A stretch of DNA of 64,000 nucleotides from Arenibacter sp. F20364 (GCF_023015905.1 NZ_JALKBD010000012.1:62001-126000), one strand, 5' to 3'; shown: positions 52,303 through 63,352, counted from the stretch's first letter. The notes: a model not told the origin generated them from the letters alone. Numbers and translations are program-made.

Positions 52303-53026
52303 CTTTAATATACTTTATAATTTGATTCTTCATAAGTTGATAGCCTGATGCATTCCAATGGAATCTATCCAAACGAGCCAGATCAAGACGATTTACTACT
52401 ACTGAATAGAGATCATTGACCACAACATTGTTTCGCTTCATCACCTCATCAGCCAGTGCATTGCGCTTTACTATTGTCGGGTTGATTTCTTTGTTTAGCT
52501 CTGCTACTCCCTGAGCTGTAACTGGTGTTATACTTGCCCATATCAATTTGGCCTGAGGGGCATAATTCTTAATAGTTTGCACGTATCTCTCCAGAAGTGG
52601 CACATATTTACCCTCCGGGATTCTACCTTGTTGCCAACCATGCAAGCCAATATTGAAGTGAATTACAGCATAGTTTCTTCGGCTGACATAATCCTGTAAT
52701 TCCTCAATCAATCCCTCACTATTCAAATGCTTTCCCGTCATCCAAAAATCCACTACAGCATCATTTGCAAGGCTATACTTTACCATATCTCCATAACCAT
52801 GCAAAATAGAATCACCAATCAGCAGGATATAGGTGGAGTCCGCATTTGATGTTTGATCTGAAACCTTAAAACCCCACGCTCCTCCATCAGTGTGAAGTCC
52901 TTCCTTTTTGTCTCCATTACTGTCGGATACCTTATTGGATTGGGCTGGGCATCTTTCGGTCAACATCAGAAAGACGATTAGTACGAGTGTCCGAGAAAAT
53001 AATTTGAACTTATTTATTTCCATCAT
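52286..53026 (-). CDS. SGNH/GDSL hydrolase, secreted
   Basis: A 246-residue exported esterase. LIGDSILHGYGDM is block I with the nucleophilic Ser; the NIGLHGWQQG segment may supply the block III Asn, and DRFHWNASGYQLM carries the catalytic Asp-x-x-His. A signal peptide spans about 1-29. Its stop overlaps the start of the GH97 gene by 17 bp, so translation is coupled. The family deacylates carbohydrates or lipids. In this cluster a carbohydrate O-acyl ester is the likely substrate. Confidence 0.8.
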   Translation of the reverse strand: MMEINKFKLFSRTLVLIVFLMLTERCPAQSNKVSDSNGDKKEGLHTDGGAWGFKVSDQTSNADSTYILLIGDSILHGYGDMVKYSLANDAVVDFWMTGKHLNSEGLIEELQDYVSRRNYAVIHFNIGLHGWQQGRIPEGKYVPLLERYVQTIKNYAPQAKLIWASITPVTAQGVAELNKEINPTIVKRNALADEVMKRNNVVVNDLYSVVVNRLDLARLDRFHWNASGYQLMKNQIIKYIKDEIKY

Positions 53027-53027
53027 T

Positions 53028-55694
53028 TTATATTCTGCTTAGAGAATAGGAAAAACCTTTTTTTGCTTCAAAAACAATACATTCTCCGTTACTACTGTCT
53101 ATTTTAAAATCAAGCTGCTTTCCAGATTTATCAGAAACAATTTTCAATTTTTGACCCGGCCATGGATTCATCAGCTGGCAAATATTGTCTCTTTTAGAAA
53201 GTACTTTTAGATAAGTAATATCTCCATCGATCATTTCAGAAGAAACTTCAAATCCACCTCTGGCCAGCATTTGTTTAAAGGCAACAGTTGTATTTTTAGG
53301 AACAGTAGGGAACAGATGTATGCGTCCGCTTCTTGAGTTTATGAGTCTTTCAGGCTCAAAAAAGAAAGCATCCCATCTAGTATCTAGATTGTCTAAAGGA
53401 ACCGTTATATCTTCATCAATAGTTGGTGGCCATCCTTTACGTCCAAATTTAGACATGTGATACGTAAATACTCCGGCCCACCAAATATGTAAAACGTCTG
53501 GATCTTCTCCCAGTAAATGAAAAACCTGCCGATTGACCCGATGACCCCACACATCCCGAGCAGTGTTAAGCGCTATTTCCTTATCCTTTGGTTCAGAATC
53601 AAGATTGATAAAATCTGCTACTGCAGTGGGATAGGCAACTGTTGCATTATTATAAGGGACTCTAAGTGAGCTTATTCCTTCAGCATCTGAAAATACAGCT
53701 CCACTTGGTCCTTTTTCCAGGTGAAAATCGACCATTTGACTTGCCCTTTTACGCCATTTTTTTGCTAGGTCCAAATCCCTGCCCAAGTATTCTGCTGCTT
53801 CTGCAGCTCTTATTAGGATCCATTTGAACATGGCTACACCCGCTACATTATCTCTATTGTATTTGTATTGGTAGGTAAAACCAAAATGTTCTCCGCTGTG
53901 CGATGGAATTACGTGATATTTTCCATCTTCTCCCAAAGTCATATATTCAGAGACGAAAATGGCATGCTCTCTCAATGGAGGATAGAGGTACTCTTTAAGC
54001 ACCTTTTCATCTCCGCCATAGTCCCAGGCATCCCAAGCACACTTAAGTAACTGCCCAGGTACCTCGGTACAAAAATCCAATATAGTATTAGTCCGCATAA
54101 TTTCTTGAGGCTTAATTGGTCCCTGATATCCATGTGGCGGACCGAAAGCTCCATTTAGCCCATAAACCTCTTCAGTATACTGTTTAGTTGCTTCCAGCCA
54201 AAACTTTGGAAGCTTAATCTGATAATCTAGCATATCCAGCCTGTTCATTACAGCATAGTGCGTAAAATAGGTTTCGTTATAACACGAAAGCGTGTGCCAC
54301 AGATTGTTAAAATCAACATCAAGATTTCCGTACCAGGCATCTGCCTCGAACTTCTCAGGATCAGGGGCACTCTCACGGGAATGCATCCCTACCCAACTAT
54401 AATATAGATTAGGTATTCGCTTTTGAGCCCTCTCGGGTGTTCCATCAAATATTCTTCCCTGCTCCCTTTGATTATAAAAATCCTTATACCAATCAGCATT
54501 CTCTGCGATAATACCCCGCATATTTTTAGCTTGAGCATCTTTAAGATTCTGTTTTGCAATTTTTACTAAATCATCGCCATCATTTGATGTTACTACAGTA
54601 AGAAAAATTGTAAATTCAGTATCATCTTTAGAATCTAATAGGGCATCTACAGCATAACCTGGTGTGTCATCATAGATATTATCCATCATACCCAGTTCAG
54701 ACGTTTTATCCATCTTTTTTTCAATACTATAAGATGCCCCATTGATAACTCCCATCAACACATACTCAAACCCATCAGGGAAAGTGTGTTCCGCCGGCAT
54801 TTTTTGAGATATCCAGAAGTAGCGTCCGTCTTGCTCCACCGCAGGTGGGGTTATTGGCTCACTAAGCTCAGGGTGTGCCTCATAGTCCCATCCCTCATTT
54901 TGTTCATAGATGATTTGATTGCTACCATCTATTTTTTTTACAGTGGCTTTACTATTTGGTTTGGTAACATCCTGATGTCTGAAAAGCCGAACTGAAGCTG
55001 GATTTTTTAAACCCTGAGCTTTAATGTTTACGGCCACAATATTTTCAGGCATCATTGTTAAATAAGTCAACGTAGCACTCGCCTGTGACTCTTCACCTAT
55101 TTTGACGCTAACAGTTCCATCCTCAAAATTTAAGGTTCCGAAAAGATCATCTGGTATTTGAATACCATCAAGGTTAAATATAGCTTGACCAACCGGTTTC
55201 TGGATTGGAAAATCATAAGCTTTCCAGCCATAGCTTTGGTGAAGTTTACCATCTGAGGTACGAATCCAACCACCATCACGTGGGTTCCCACCATTATCTA
55301 ACGCTTTCGTTTTTTCTTGAGTATAGGTGTTTTCAGGGTCAAAAAGCGTTTCTTCTACTTGATCTAGTGTGAGGATAGGTGTATTGGCAAATCTTCGGTC
55401 CCAAACATCCGTTTTCATAAAAGACAATACTTGTTTATTGTTTTTTCTCCATAATGCCACCTTCAATTGCTTGTTATTCATCTGGAATCCTCTGTCATGA
55501 CGATTTGAGAATTGCTCGGGTGTCCATATAACATTTCCACTACTGTTGCTCACTGTTTCTGAAATGGGCAATGTGATTGATGTATTTTTTGCGGCCTCCC
55601 AATAGGTTGGCTCTTGATCCCATAAACGCGTTTGCGCATTGACTTCGGAATAGCTGAATAGGATAATAAAGAAAGGTATCAGTATTTTATTCAT
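53028..55694 (-). CDS. Large secreted six-hairpin glycosidase-like protein (GH95-like)
   Basis: An 888-residue exported protein (signal peptide about 1-20). The first half (about 25-400) is beta-rich; the second is an (alpha/alpha)6-type region with WYGNLDVDFNNLWHTLSCYNET, GAFGPPHGYQGPIKPQEIMRTNTILDFC and VPSHSGEHFGFTYQYKYNRDN, then AVADFINLDSEP and HIWWAGVFTYHMSKFG. The plan recalls GH95/GH65 clan enzymes, but the family was not confirmed. It ends 2 bp before the GDSL gene. Candidate role: exo-acting hydrolase on a side chain of the target glycan. Confidence 0.65.
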   Translation of the reverse strand: MNKILIPFFIILFSYSEVNAQTRLWDQEPTYWEAAKNTSITLPISETVSNSSGNVIWTPEQFSNRHDRGFQMNNKQLKVALWRKNNKQVLSFMKTDVWDRRFANTPILTLDQVEETLFDPENTYTQEKTKALDNGGNPRDGGWIRTSDGKLHQSYGWKAYDFPIQKPVGQAIFNLDGIQIPDDLFGTLNFEDGTVSVKIGEESQASATLTYLTMMPENIVAVNIKAQGLKNPASVRLFRHQDVTKPNSKATVKKIDGSNQIIYEQNEGWDYEAHPELSEPITPPAVEQDGRYFWISQKMPAEHTFPDGFEYVLMGVINGASYSIEKKMDKTSELGMMDNIYDDTPGYAVDALLDSKDDTEFTIFLTVVTSNDGDDLVKIAKQNLKDAQAKNMRGIIAENADWYKDFYNQREQGRIFDGTPERAQKRIPNLYYSWVGMHSRESAPDPEKFEADAWYGNLDVDFNNLWHTLSCYNETYFTHYAVMNRLDMLDYQIKLPKFWLEATKQYTEEVYGLNGAFGPPHGYQGPIKPQEIMRTNTILDFCTEVPGQLLKCAWDAWDYGGDEKVLKEYLYPPLREHAIFVSEYMTLGEDGKYHVIPSHSGEHFGFTYQYKYNRDNVAGVAMFKWILIRAAEAAEYLGRDLDLAKKWRKRASQMVDFHLEKGPSGAVFSDAEGISSLRVPYNNATVAYPTAVADFINLDSEPKDKEIALNTARDVWGHRVNRQVFHLLGEDPDVLHIWWAGVFTYHMSKFGRKGWPPTIDEDITVPLDNLDTRWDAFFFEPERLINSRSGRIHLFPTVPKNTTVAFKQMLARGGFEVSSEMIDGDITYLKVLSKRDNICQLMNPWPGQKLKIVSDKSGKQLDFKIDSSNGECIVFEAKKGFSYSLSRI

Positions 55695-55712
55695 GGTGTT
55701 TGACTGCTTTAT

Positions 55713-58115
55713 TTAGTTTTTAAAAGACAAGGTCTTAGTCTCTCCAGGCTGAAAATTTATCATTTCACTTTTATCACCCATAAATACCTCAACCTCCCCT
55801 CCAACCAGTGAAGTGATTCTTGCATCGGTGACCATTCCATCTTCCCATTCCATAGCTACTTCAAAATTACCTCGGGCTTTCAGTCCCTCTACTTTACCGT
55901 TTTTCCATTCCTCGGGCAAGGCGGGTAAGAGGTATATCTTTCCAGGTACATGAGATTGGATGAGCATCTCAGCCATACCGGCAGTACCCCCAAAATTCCC
56001 ATCGATCTGAAAAATTCCCGGTGGATGTAGGTCGAAGAAGTTTGGGCCCAACTGCTCGCCTATGAGATCCTTCAAATGCACATGAGCCTGTTCTCCATTT
56101 CCAAGACGTGCGTAGAAATTAACTATCCAGGCTCTACTCCAGCCGGTTTGCCCTCCTCCGTCAGATAATCTGCGCTCTATGGTTTTCTTGGCTGCTTCAA
56201 ATAGATCTGGTGTTTCTGGAGAAATTTCTGCTGAAGGATACAGCCCTAATAAGTGTGAAATATGCCGGTGTCCTGAATCTACTTCTTCATAATCTTCATA
56301 CCACTCCTGTATCGTTCCATTTGCCCCAATCTTAGTAGGCGGCAATCGTTTCATTGCAGCACGAACCTGTTCAGATAGTTCACTTATTCCCAATTGTTTC
56401 TCAGACTCTAGGCATGCTTCAAAAATGCTTCTTATGATTTGCATATCCATCGTTGCAGCTACGGTATTCAACTGTGGTTCTCCTGTAGCTGGATTTATAT
56501 AGGAATTTTCCGGAGAGTATGAAGGCGCTGTAACTAATTCTCCCTTTTCATTTTCCTTTAAAAAATCCAGGATAAACCTTGAAGATCCTGAAATAATTGG
56601 ATAAACAGATTCTCTAAGGTATTTTTCATCTTTAGTAAACTCATAATGTCTCCAGAGTGAAAGTGACATCCAGGCACCTGCAAGCGGAAAGCAATATCCG
56701 TTTGCCACCTGTGATTTTTGAAATGAACCTTTTGGTGTTACCCTACCAAATGGGTTTGTTGCGTGATGTGCCATCCACCCCTCTGAACCAATAAATTTTT
56801 GAGCAGGAACTTTACCTCTTTCAGCAATACCCTGCATAAAATTTGAAAGTGGAATTGTGGCTTCAGAAAGGTTACACGTCTCAACTGGCCAATAATTCAT
56901 TTGTAAATTGATATTGAGATGAAAATCAGACTCCCAGGGTGCCCACATCTTTTCACTCCATATCCCCTGCAGGCTGGAAGGCAATACAGCCCGGCGCATG
57001 CCGCTAGACATCATCAAATAACGACCGTATTGAAAGAAAAGTTGCTCAAGCCCCACATCTTCCTTTCCTTGCGATAGCCTTTCTAATCTATCTTTTGTTG
57101 AAAGACTATCTAGTGATTTGGCTTCAATCTCCAATTTCACCCGATTAAAAATAGCAGCGTGCTCAGTGATTTGGTCTGATTTAATTCGATTATAAGGTTC
57201 CTTTAGTGCTGACTTGAGTTTGTTGATAGAATTTTGCTTTGCATCAATACTCCTATCAAAGTTCATCTCTTCTAAATTATAGTCTGTTGCAGCGCTTGTA
57301 ATAAGTGTGAATGAAGTACTATTTTCAATATTTAGCTTATTACCTGAAGCCTTGATTTCACCATTCTGATTAAGCACCCCGATGTGACTTGAAAATTTCA
57401 TATGATGTCCTCCTTGACCCGATCCTCCTTTGTTGTCCTCATAACCATTGGGGTCATCAAATATTTGACCAGTAACTTCAATGATTTGATTATTAATTAC
57501 GCTAAGAGTTACATCCTTTTCTCTCTGAAAATTAATCTGTGTAGAAAGCGGCTCCCCATCAAGACTTTCAAACCGGTAAATCAAGACATCGTAATCAGCA
57601 GAAATGAAAGATTCCCGTTTAAAACGCTTTCCATCAACTACGTACTCGATAGTCAAAATTCCGGTTTCTAAGTTGAGGTCCCGTTTGTAGGATTCTGGTG
57701 TACCGTTATGGCCGAATGTCAAAAATAACTTACCCAGTGGCTCGTATGATCTAAAGGCTGTAGGTGAAACAGCAAGATTACTCATAGCATAATCATAAGC
57801 TTCATCATAGCGTCCCTCAAGGTTTAACTCCTGAAATTTCTGGTAGTGTAAACCCACATTTTCAGGATATGGGTCTTCAGGCATTCCTGCCCAAAGACTT
57901 TCTTCATTAAGATATAGTTTCTCATTCCTTACTCCACCAAAAACCATAGCGCCCAATCTTCCATTACCCAGAGGAAGCGCTTCAAGCCATTCCGTGGCTG
58001 GTTCATCATACCAAAGAGAGTGAGAAAGAACTACACTGTCTTCTTTTTGATTAGAGCATGATGCTAAAAAATAGCAAAATGCAATAATCGCGGGTTTAAA
58101 GTATTTTGTCATCAT
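55713..58115 (-). CDS. GH95 alpha-L-fucosidase (or related galactosidase)
   Basis: An 800-residue lipoprotein-like exported enzyme (ASCSNQ near residue 20). GH95 signatures are present: [45 protein letters not shown], the [10 protein letters not shown] block with the paired Asn, a likely acid Glu in [10 protein letters not shown] and the base-assisting Asp705 in [14 protein letters not shown]95 inverts alpha-1,2-L-fucosyl or alpha-L-galactosyl bonds, as on xyloglucan and milk-type glycans. Its presence with GH29 indicates a fucosylated target. The neighbouring genes share direction and short spacing. Confidence 0.92.
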   Translation of the reverse strand: MMTKYFKPAIIAFCYFLASCSNQKEDSVVLSHSLWYDEPATEWLEALPLGNGRLGAMVFGGVRNEKLYLNEESLWAGMPEDPYPENVGLHYQKFQELNLEGRYDEAYDYAMSNLAVSPTAFRSYEPLGKLFLTFGHNGTPESYKRDLNLETGILTIEYVVDGKRFKRESFISADYDVLIYRFESLDGEPLSTQINFQREKDVTLSVINNQIIEVTGQIFDDPNGYEDNKGGSGQGGHHMKFSSHIGVLNQNGEIKASGNKLNIENSTSFTLITSAATDYNLEEMNFDRSIDAKQNSINKLKSALKEPYNRIKSDQITEHAAIFNRVKLEIEAKSLDSLSTKDRLERLSQGKEDVGLEQLFFQYGRYLMMSSGMRRAVLPSSLQGIWSEKMWAPWESDFHLNINLQMNYWPVETCNLSEATIPLSNFMQGIAERGKVPAQKFIGSEGWMAHHATNPFGRVTPKGSFQKSQVANGYCFPLAGAWMSLSLWRHYEFTKDEKYLRESVYPIISGSSRFILDFLKENEKGELVTAPSYSPENSYINPATGEPQLNTVAATMDMQIIRSIFEACLESEKQLGISELSEQVRAAMKRLPPTKIGANGTIQEWYEDYEEVDSGHRHISHLLGLYPSAEISPETPDLFEAAKKTIERRLSDGGGQTGWSRAWIVNFYARLGNGEQAHVHLKDLIGEQLGPNFFDLHPPGIFQIDGNFGGTAGMAEMLIQSHVPGKIYLLPALPEEWKNGKVEGLKARGNFEVAMEWEDGMVTDARITSLVGGEVEVFMGDKSEMINFQPGETKTLSFKN

Positions 58116-58226
58116 AATTTATGTTCAAAATATTATTACTCAATTTAAAAGCTATCTCATTGCAGACCTAGTTTAAATCTGTACTCATTAAAAATGAATG
58201 TCTGTTAGGGGATATTATGCTGCGAA

Positions 58227-59660
58227 TTATTTTGAATCATCCTCCCAGTCATCAGTTCTAAATGAAGAAGCGGGTATACCATATCTATTATACAAATCCC
58301 CTACAACAAAATCCTTAAATGCATATCGCACCGCAACAGGCTTCTTTACCTCTGGACTTGACAGCAACATTACTTTTGTTTTCCAATCGTACCTGGCAGA
58401 GGCGGGATGAAACTCCTTATTTGCTCCTGCTATTTCAAAAAGATTAAAACCTTTGCCATAATTGGTAATGCCTCCATCATCATTTATAAAAGTTAGGTGT
58501 ACCACAGAACCGTCAATGGTCATTTCATCTAGTTCCGGTCCTCTACTAACTATTCCTTTTATACCATATGTCTCTTTTAAAGCATAATAAGCGAGGCGTT
58601 GACCGGCCTCAACCTTGTTGGCAGGATGGATGTCTTTTTCTTCGCCAGTATCCATCAATGATACCATTCCCGAATTGGGTATTTGTTTGGAAGCCTTATA
58701 TTGAGCTTCTCTTAAAAATGCGGAATTTATTTCGGGTTCTTTATAATCAAAAGGTGCTACCTGGCAGTAATAAAATGGGAACTCACCTATACTCCAACGC
58801 TCCCTCCAACGCTTGACCATAAGCTCCATTAGGTTATCATAGATTTCAGGTTCCTTTCTGTTACTTTCTCCCTGATACCAAATAACTCCTTGTATTTTAA
58901 ACTCGAGCATAGGGTTTATCATGGCGTTAAATAATGCAGATGACCTGTTTTGACTGATTTTTTCACTATGATCTTCTAAGATTGAAGGATCGAAGGATTT
59001 TAAACCAGCTTCATCGATCCATGCTTGAATCCGAGTCCCTCCCCAATTAGACGAAATCAAGCCAATGGGAACATTAAGCGTTTCATATAACATCTTACCA
59101 AAATAATATCCTACGGCACTAAATTCCCCGGCTGATTCAGGACCACACTCCTTCCAGTCTGCCACAAAATCATCTTGTGGCTCATAGCTCTTAGCTTGTT
59201 CTACATTGAATAATCGAATAGTAGGCTGGTTTGCTTGAAGCAACAGATTGTTTGGGTTTGGAGAGGTAGGACTTCCTGTCCTAACCAGGTCCCACTCCAT
59301 ATTAGACTGCCCGGAACACACCCAAACTTCCCCTATCAATACATTTTCAAGGGTTACGATTTCTTTTCCATCTGAAATATCAACCTGATAAGGCCCCCCG
59401 GCTTCGGGGGTCTTAACCTTGAGTTTCCAGTTACCCTCCTTATCTGATTGGGTCGTATACGTACTCCCATTCCAGGAAGTAGTAATAACTATGTCATCTG
59501 TAGCTTTTCCTCTACCCCAAATGGAAACATCGCTATTACGCTGAAGTACCATATTGCTTCCAAAGATTGAAGGCAAATGCACTTGTGCTTGAATCTGAAA
59601 GGATATCAACAGGCATAAAACGAAGCCTATATGTAGTCCTATTGTTGATCGTTTTGTCAT
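58227..59660 (-). CDS. Sialate O-acetylesterase family protein (intact)
   Basis: A 477-residue exported protein with an N-terminal Ig-like domain (LPSIFGSNMVLQRNSDVSIWG, about 25-110) and SGNH domain. EVWVCSGQSNMEWDL holds the nucleophilic Ser, IWYQGESNRKEP the Gly/Asn region and HPANKVEAG the catalytic His. It removes O-acetyl groups from sialic acid or plant/algal sugars; in this cluster the second is likely. A C-terminal copy of the same gene survives as a fragment at 47362-47922. It is 4 bp from the next esterase gene. Confidence 0.88.
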   Translation of the reverse strand: MTKRSTIGLHIGFVLCLLISFQIQAQVHLPSIFGSNMVLQRNSDVSIWGRGKATDDIVITTSWNGSTYTTQSDKEGNWKLKVKTPEAGGPYQVDISDGKEIVTLENVLIGEVWVCSGQSNMEWDLVRTGSPTSPNPNNLLLQANQPTIRLFNVEQAKSYEPQDDFVADWKECGPESAGEFSAVGYYFGKMLYETLNVPIGLISSNWGGTRIQAWIDEAGLKSFDPSILEDHSEKISQNRSSALFNAMINPMLEFKIQGVIWYQGESNRKEPEIYDNLMELMVKRWRERWSIGEFPFYYCQVAPFDYKEPEINSAFLREAQYKASKQIPNSGMVSLMDTGEEKDIHPANKVEAGQRLAYYALKETYGIKGIVSRGPELDEMTIDGSVVHLTFINDDGGITNYGKGFNLFEIAGANKEFHPASARYDWKTKVMLLSSPEVKKPVAVRYAFKDFVVGDLYNRYGIPASSFRTDDWEDDSK

Positions 59661-59663
59661 AAA

Positions 59664-60545
59664 TTATTTGGTTTTATTTGTCATTGTTTTAAGCATCTCC
59701 TCAGCATATCGCTTTCCCAATTTACGCTGGGCTACAGAATTGAATTGAAGATTATCACCTTTGTGATCCAATCCTTTTGAAGAGACCCAATAGGTATTCT
59801 TATCATTTTCTGCCACGGATCTAATCACTTGATTAATTCTCTGAAATTTGAAGGCTTTCTCTTCTGGCTTTGCAAACCGACCCAATTCTCCCATCACGAT
59901 GGGAAGGTCGGCATCACCTACTTCAGCTCTAAAAATCTCAAATAAGCTATTGACTGCTTTATTGTAAACAGGGATATCCTTTTCATTTGCATTGCTTTCG
60001 CCCTGGTGCCAAAGAATACCTTTAATCTCACCTCGTGCTTTAGCCAGGTCAACTTTCTGTTTAAAGTTCCTCAACAATTTTACCCCACGATGTTCTGAAT
60101 CTTCATCTAGCCATTTATAGATAGAACTTCCGCCAACAGCACAAGGAACTAAAGCTATGGTAACTGAATCAGGAACATGCTTCAACATTTCCCGAGCAAA
60201 GCTCATCCCACAGTCCAGACCGCTATTTTCATAAAAATGAAGCGGTTCTTTAGCTAAAACCCAATTGTTCTGACTGTCTATACTCAAAATTCGAGGGTTA
60301 CTTATGGTGTCCTGAGCCTCAATAGCACCACGACCCGCCATATTAGATTGGCCTGCCATTAAATAGACCCAAACTGTTTGTTCTGGATTTTTCTCTAGCG
60401 GCTCATTATTTCCTTGAAGGTTGTTTTTTGAAACATTGCACGAACTTAACATCAAGATGAGCACATACAATGGCAACAGGTTTAGGCTAGATTCAAACCA
60501 CTTCCAAACTCTGAAATCGTAAATACTAAGTTTATTTATCGCCAT
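59664..60545 (-). CDS. SGNH sialate O-acetylesterase-like lipoprotein
   Basis: A 293-residue protein with a hydrophobic leader ending LMLSSCN, a lipobox. YLMAGQSNMAGRG is the catalytic Ser block, ILWHQGESNANE the second block, and LQFNSVAQRKLGKRYAEEM would supply the helix after the catalytic His region. It shares the plan of the 45038-45751 esterase. It overlaps the start of the beta-helix gene by 1 bp. Together with its neighbour it suggests several kinds of acetyl ester on the substrate. Confidence 0.8.
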   Translation of the reverse strand: MAINKLSIYDFRVWKWFESSLNLLPLYVLILMLSSCNVSKNNLQGNNEPLEKNPEQTVWVYLMAGQSNMAGRGAIEAQDTISNPRILSIDSQNNWVLAKEPLHFYENSGLDCGMSFAREMLKHVPDSVTIALVPCAVGGSSIYKWLDEDSEHRGVKLLRNFKQKVDLAKARGEIKGILWHQGESNANEKDIPVYNKAVNSLFEIFRAEVGDADLPIVMGELGRFAKPEEKAFKFQRINQVIRSVAENDKNTYWVSSKGLDHKGDNLQFNSVAQRKLGKRYAEEMLKTMTNKTK

Positions 60546-62005
60546 TATTTCAAGCCTGTAAGATCAGAGTTAATAGAGATGATGCCTCCGTCATTTTTGA
60601 TGACTGCTTTAAAATCTTCTGAAATCTCAATGTTGTTGTCCATATTCAGAATGATCTCTTTTCCTTCTACTCGATTTTCTACAAGCGTCATTTCTCCTTT
60701 CTTATTCAACGTGTTGCCGTAGAAATTGACGAATGTTTTTCCATAGTCTGGTACGTAGCCTTTTTTACCATGGAAGAGAATTCCAGAATTTCTTAAACTA
60801 CAGTTCGTAATGGTAAATAAATCTACTGGTGTGTTGACTTTTACAAAAGGTAATTCCCCATCGTGTAACACCTTTACATTATCAAATAATAATTGCTCTT
60901 GCTGAGGAATGTCTGCTCCTGGATAATAAGATCTACTCCAGCTACTGTTGTCAAAATGGATGGAAAAACTACTTCTTGGCTTTTCAAGAAAAATATCACG
61001 ATAAACTACGTTTCTTACTCCTGCGGTGTACTCCACATCGTCTTGCATCATCACCCATTTGATGCCATCCAGAACCACTATACCTTCTGTATGAGTAGGT
61101 CTTGTTTTGGTTTTCCAGGTACCTTTAATTGGCTTTCCATCGTCTCCCATTCCATCTACACGGTAGATTCTTCCGTCAGAAACTACTGCATCTGCATTTT
61201 GTAGTTCTAATCCTTCTTCCCAGTCTATCCATCCCCCGGCTAAAATGCGGCAGAAATAACCAACTACAGGTTGCCCTTCTAAAGAAAGGTCATTACAATT
61301 TTCTATTACACCATTTTCAATCCAACCAACTTCTGGATTGGAGTTGGCATAATCGTGAGCATTGAGTGCCAGAGCATCGTCAAGTGTTTTAAAGGTAGCA
61401 TTGGATATTTTGAAACGATTACCTCTTCCCAGATGTATCCCGTCTTTATCACCTTCTAGAATGGTGTCATCTATGAGTAGATCTTCAAAAGTACAAACAT
61501 GGATACTGAACTGAACTCCCTCAATATCATAGCATCGAAAACCTTCTATTTTCAGATCTTTTACGTAGAAGAATGCGAGCTGTCCCCTGAGTCCAAAAAC
61601 TTCAATGTACCGCTTTACCACACCGTTTACGCTTATGTGAAGCCCTTTGACAGATATGTGTTCGTCATAGGTTCGAGTAAGGGCACCCTTATTCAAAAGC
61701 ACGTGGGAAAAAAGCCCTTCTTCGTTAACTTTCTGGAGTATGACACCTTTGCCGAATTCGATAGAGGTATTACTCCCTATATAACTCGTCCCAGCTACCT
61801 TATATGTACTAGGCTCGCTTACAAGAATTGTACCTCCTTGATCTAATGCTTTTTGTAGGGCCTTCACATTTGCAATGCCCGAAGCTTTTGGAGAGAAACC
61901 AAAATCTACAGCATTAGTAAATGCTGATTGCTGGCCATGGCCCACTTTGATTGCGGTAAGCATTAGTATTAATAAGGGTCTTATTCGCATTACTTTCATT
62001 TTCAT
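60545..62005 (-). CDS. Right-handed beta-helix protein (GH28/pectate-lyase-like)
   Basis: A 486-residue exported protein (signal peptide about 1-24) with a parallel beta-helix pattern: ALQKALDQGGTILVSEP at the N-cap, SNTSIEFGKGVIL, then coils with GDKDGIHLGRGNRFKISNATFKTLDDALALNAHDYA, where the DKDG and LDDA aspartates could be catalytic as in GH28-like enzymes. Near the C-terminus coils continue (LFDNVKVLHDGELPF). It might cut the backbone or a side chain; the exact family was not determined. Confidence 0.75.
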   Translation of the reverse strand: MKMKVMRIRPLLILMLTAIKVGHGQQSAFTNAVDFGFSPKASGIANVKALQKALDQGGTILVSEPSTYKVAGTSYIGSNTSIEFGKGVILQKVNEEGLFSHVLLNKGALTRTYDEHISVKGLHISVNGVVKRYIEVFGLRGQLAFFYVKDLKIEGFRCYDIEGVQFSIHVCTFEDLLIDDTILEGDKDGIHLGRGNRFKISNATFKTLDDALALNAHDYANSNPEVGWIENGVIENCNDLSLEGQPVVGYFCRILAGGWIDWEEGLELQNADAVVSDGRIYRVDGMGDDGKPIKGTWKTKTRPTHTEGIVVLDGIKWVMMQDDVEYTAGVRNVVYRDIFLEKPRSSFSIHFDNSSWSRSYYPGADIPQQEQLLFDNVKVLHDGELPFVKVNTPVDLFTITNCSLRNSGILFHGKKGYVPDYGKTFVNFYGNTLNKKGEMTLVENRVEGKEIILNMDNNIEISEDFKAVIKNDGGIISINSDLTGLK

Positions 62006-62026
62006 TGTTTCGATTATATTTATATA

Positions 62027-63352
62027 CTACTTGTCGGAATTGAATTCCACATCCTCCAGCTTCACCACGATGGGATTGGGCCACTTTCTGTCATTATAGA
62101 TCCTATGGGAACGCATGACGGATATTTCAAGTCCCGCACCGGTGTTTTTGATAGTTGGAGCTGGATCTACATCAGGATTATATTCGAGCACCTGACTATT
62201 TTGTCCCAGAATCGAAATTTTTGCGTTCTTTCCTGCCTCAAGTGATTTTATAGTACGCACTTTTCGCTCTCCGAACGGCCATGATTCCTCCACCAGAAAA
62301 GCATAGACAGTATGTTCTCCTTTCTTTTTCAGGAACCAGATATTATCTTCTCTGACAATATCCAAAGGCTCGGTATCGACAAAGGCTTCCCGGTTGATGA
62401 ACATCCAAAGGGAAACTTTATTCAATCCTGCTTCCTGCTCCCAGGGAAATCGTCCTTTCTCGTCCGGACCGAAGTTGAGTAGAAAATTTCCTCCTTTGGC
62501 CCTGATGTCAATGAGCTTTTTGATACAGTCATTAGCTGTTTTGTAATTTTCATTGGATGGTCTGAACTGCCACTGGTCCCCAAAGGTGTAGTTGGCTTCC
62601 CACGGTGCAGGTAACGGCTCGTCTGGGGTAAACTGCTCGGGGGTTTCCATCGCACCTCTTGTCACTACCACGTCTGGATCCATCTGCCAGCAAACCTTGG
62701 CCAGCTCCGTCTTGGCGTACTGTTCCCTACCATCCAGAAAAATGATATCGATCTTTCCATAGTTGGTCATTAGTTCCCTCATCTGCTCCTTCACGTACTT
62801 GTTCAATGGCTCATTGCCCGAAGCAAGGGCTTCCGGTCGATCCCGTGAGATAGGCACACCCTGTTCGTACAAGAAGTAAAAGTCGTCCGGTGAATAGTAA
62901 AAACCGATGGCCAGCCCTTCGGCTCGGAAAGCATCCACGATCTGCTTGGTAATATCCTTCCCGTAAGGAGTGTTCATGATATCAAAATCCGTGGTCTTAG
63001 TATCGAACATGCAAAAGCCGTTGTGGTGCTTGGTGGTGAAAACCACATATTTCATGCCTGCCAGCTTAGCGGCCCTTGCCCATTCATTTGCATTAAACTC
63101 ATCGGGATCGAAGGTCTTGGGAAGCTCGTTCACATATCGGTCCAAATAGTCATCCGATGCCCCCACCATACTGTGGCTTATGACCAAGCCAAGCTGCACG
63201 TCCATACTCCAATGGATGAACATCCCGAACCCCAGCTCGCTGAACCAGGCTTCTCGCTCGGGTTTGTTAAGGTTTAGAATTTTATCTTGGCTCATTACCT
63301 GACTGCCTATTAGTAGCAATAGCAGTACTGTCATTTGTTGCATCTTCTTCAT
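62027..63352 (-). CDS. GH29 alpha-L-fucosidase
   Basis: A 441-residue exported enzyme (signal peptide about 1-21). WFSELGFGMFIHWSMDV, KYVVFTTKHHNGFCMFDT and the nucleophile Asp207 in KIDIIFLDGRE are the GH29 core; FLLNFGPDEKGRFP is the conserved C-terminal barrel segment. It removes terminal alpha-L-fucose with retention. GH29 and GH95 fucosidases with different stereochemistry in one cluster suggest a glycan carrying fucose in more than one linkage. The barrel ends about residue 350; a beta-sandwich follows. Confidence 0.93.
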   Translation of the reverse strand: MKKMQQMTVLLLLLIGSQVMSQDKILNLNKPEREAWFSELGFGMFIHWSMDVQLGLVISHSMVGASDDYLDRYVNELPKTFDPDEFNANEWARAAKLAGMKYVVFTTKHHNGFCMFDTKTTDFDIMNTPYGKDITKQIVDAFRAEGLAIGFYYSPDDFYFLYEQGVPISRDRPEALASGNEPLNKYVKEQMRELMTNYGKIDIIFLDGREQYAKTELAKVCWQMDPDVVVTRGAMETPEQFTPDEPLPAPWEANYTFGDQWQFRPSNENYKTANDCIKKLIDIRAKGGNFLLNFGPDEKGRFPWEQEAGLNKVSLWMFINREAFVDTEPLDIVREDNIWFLKKKGEHTVYAFLVEESWPFGERKVRTIKSLEAGKNAKISILGQNSQVLEYNPDVDPAPTIKNTGAGLEISVMRSHRIYNDRKWPNPIVVKLEDVEFNSDK

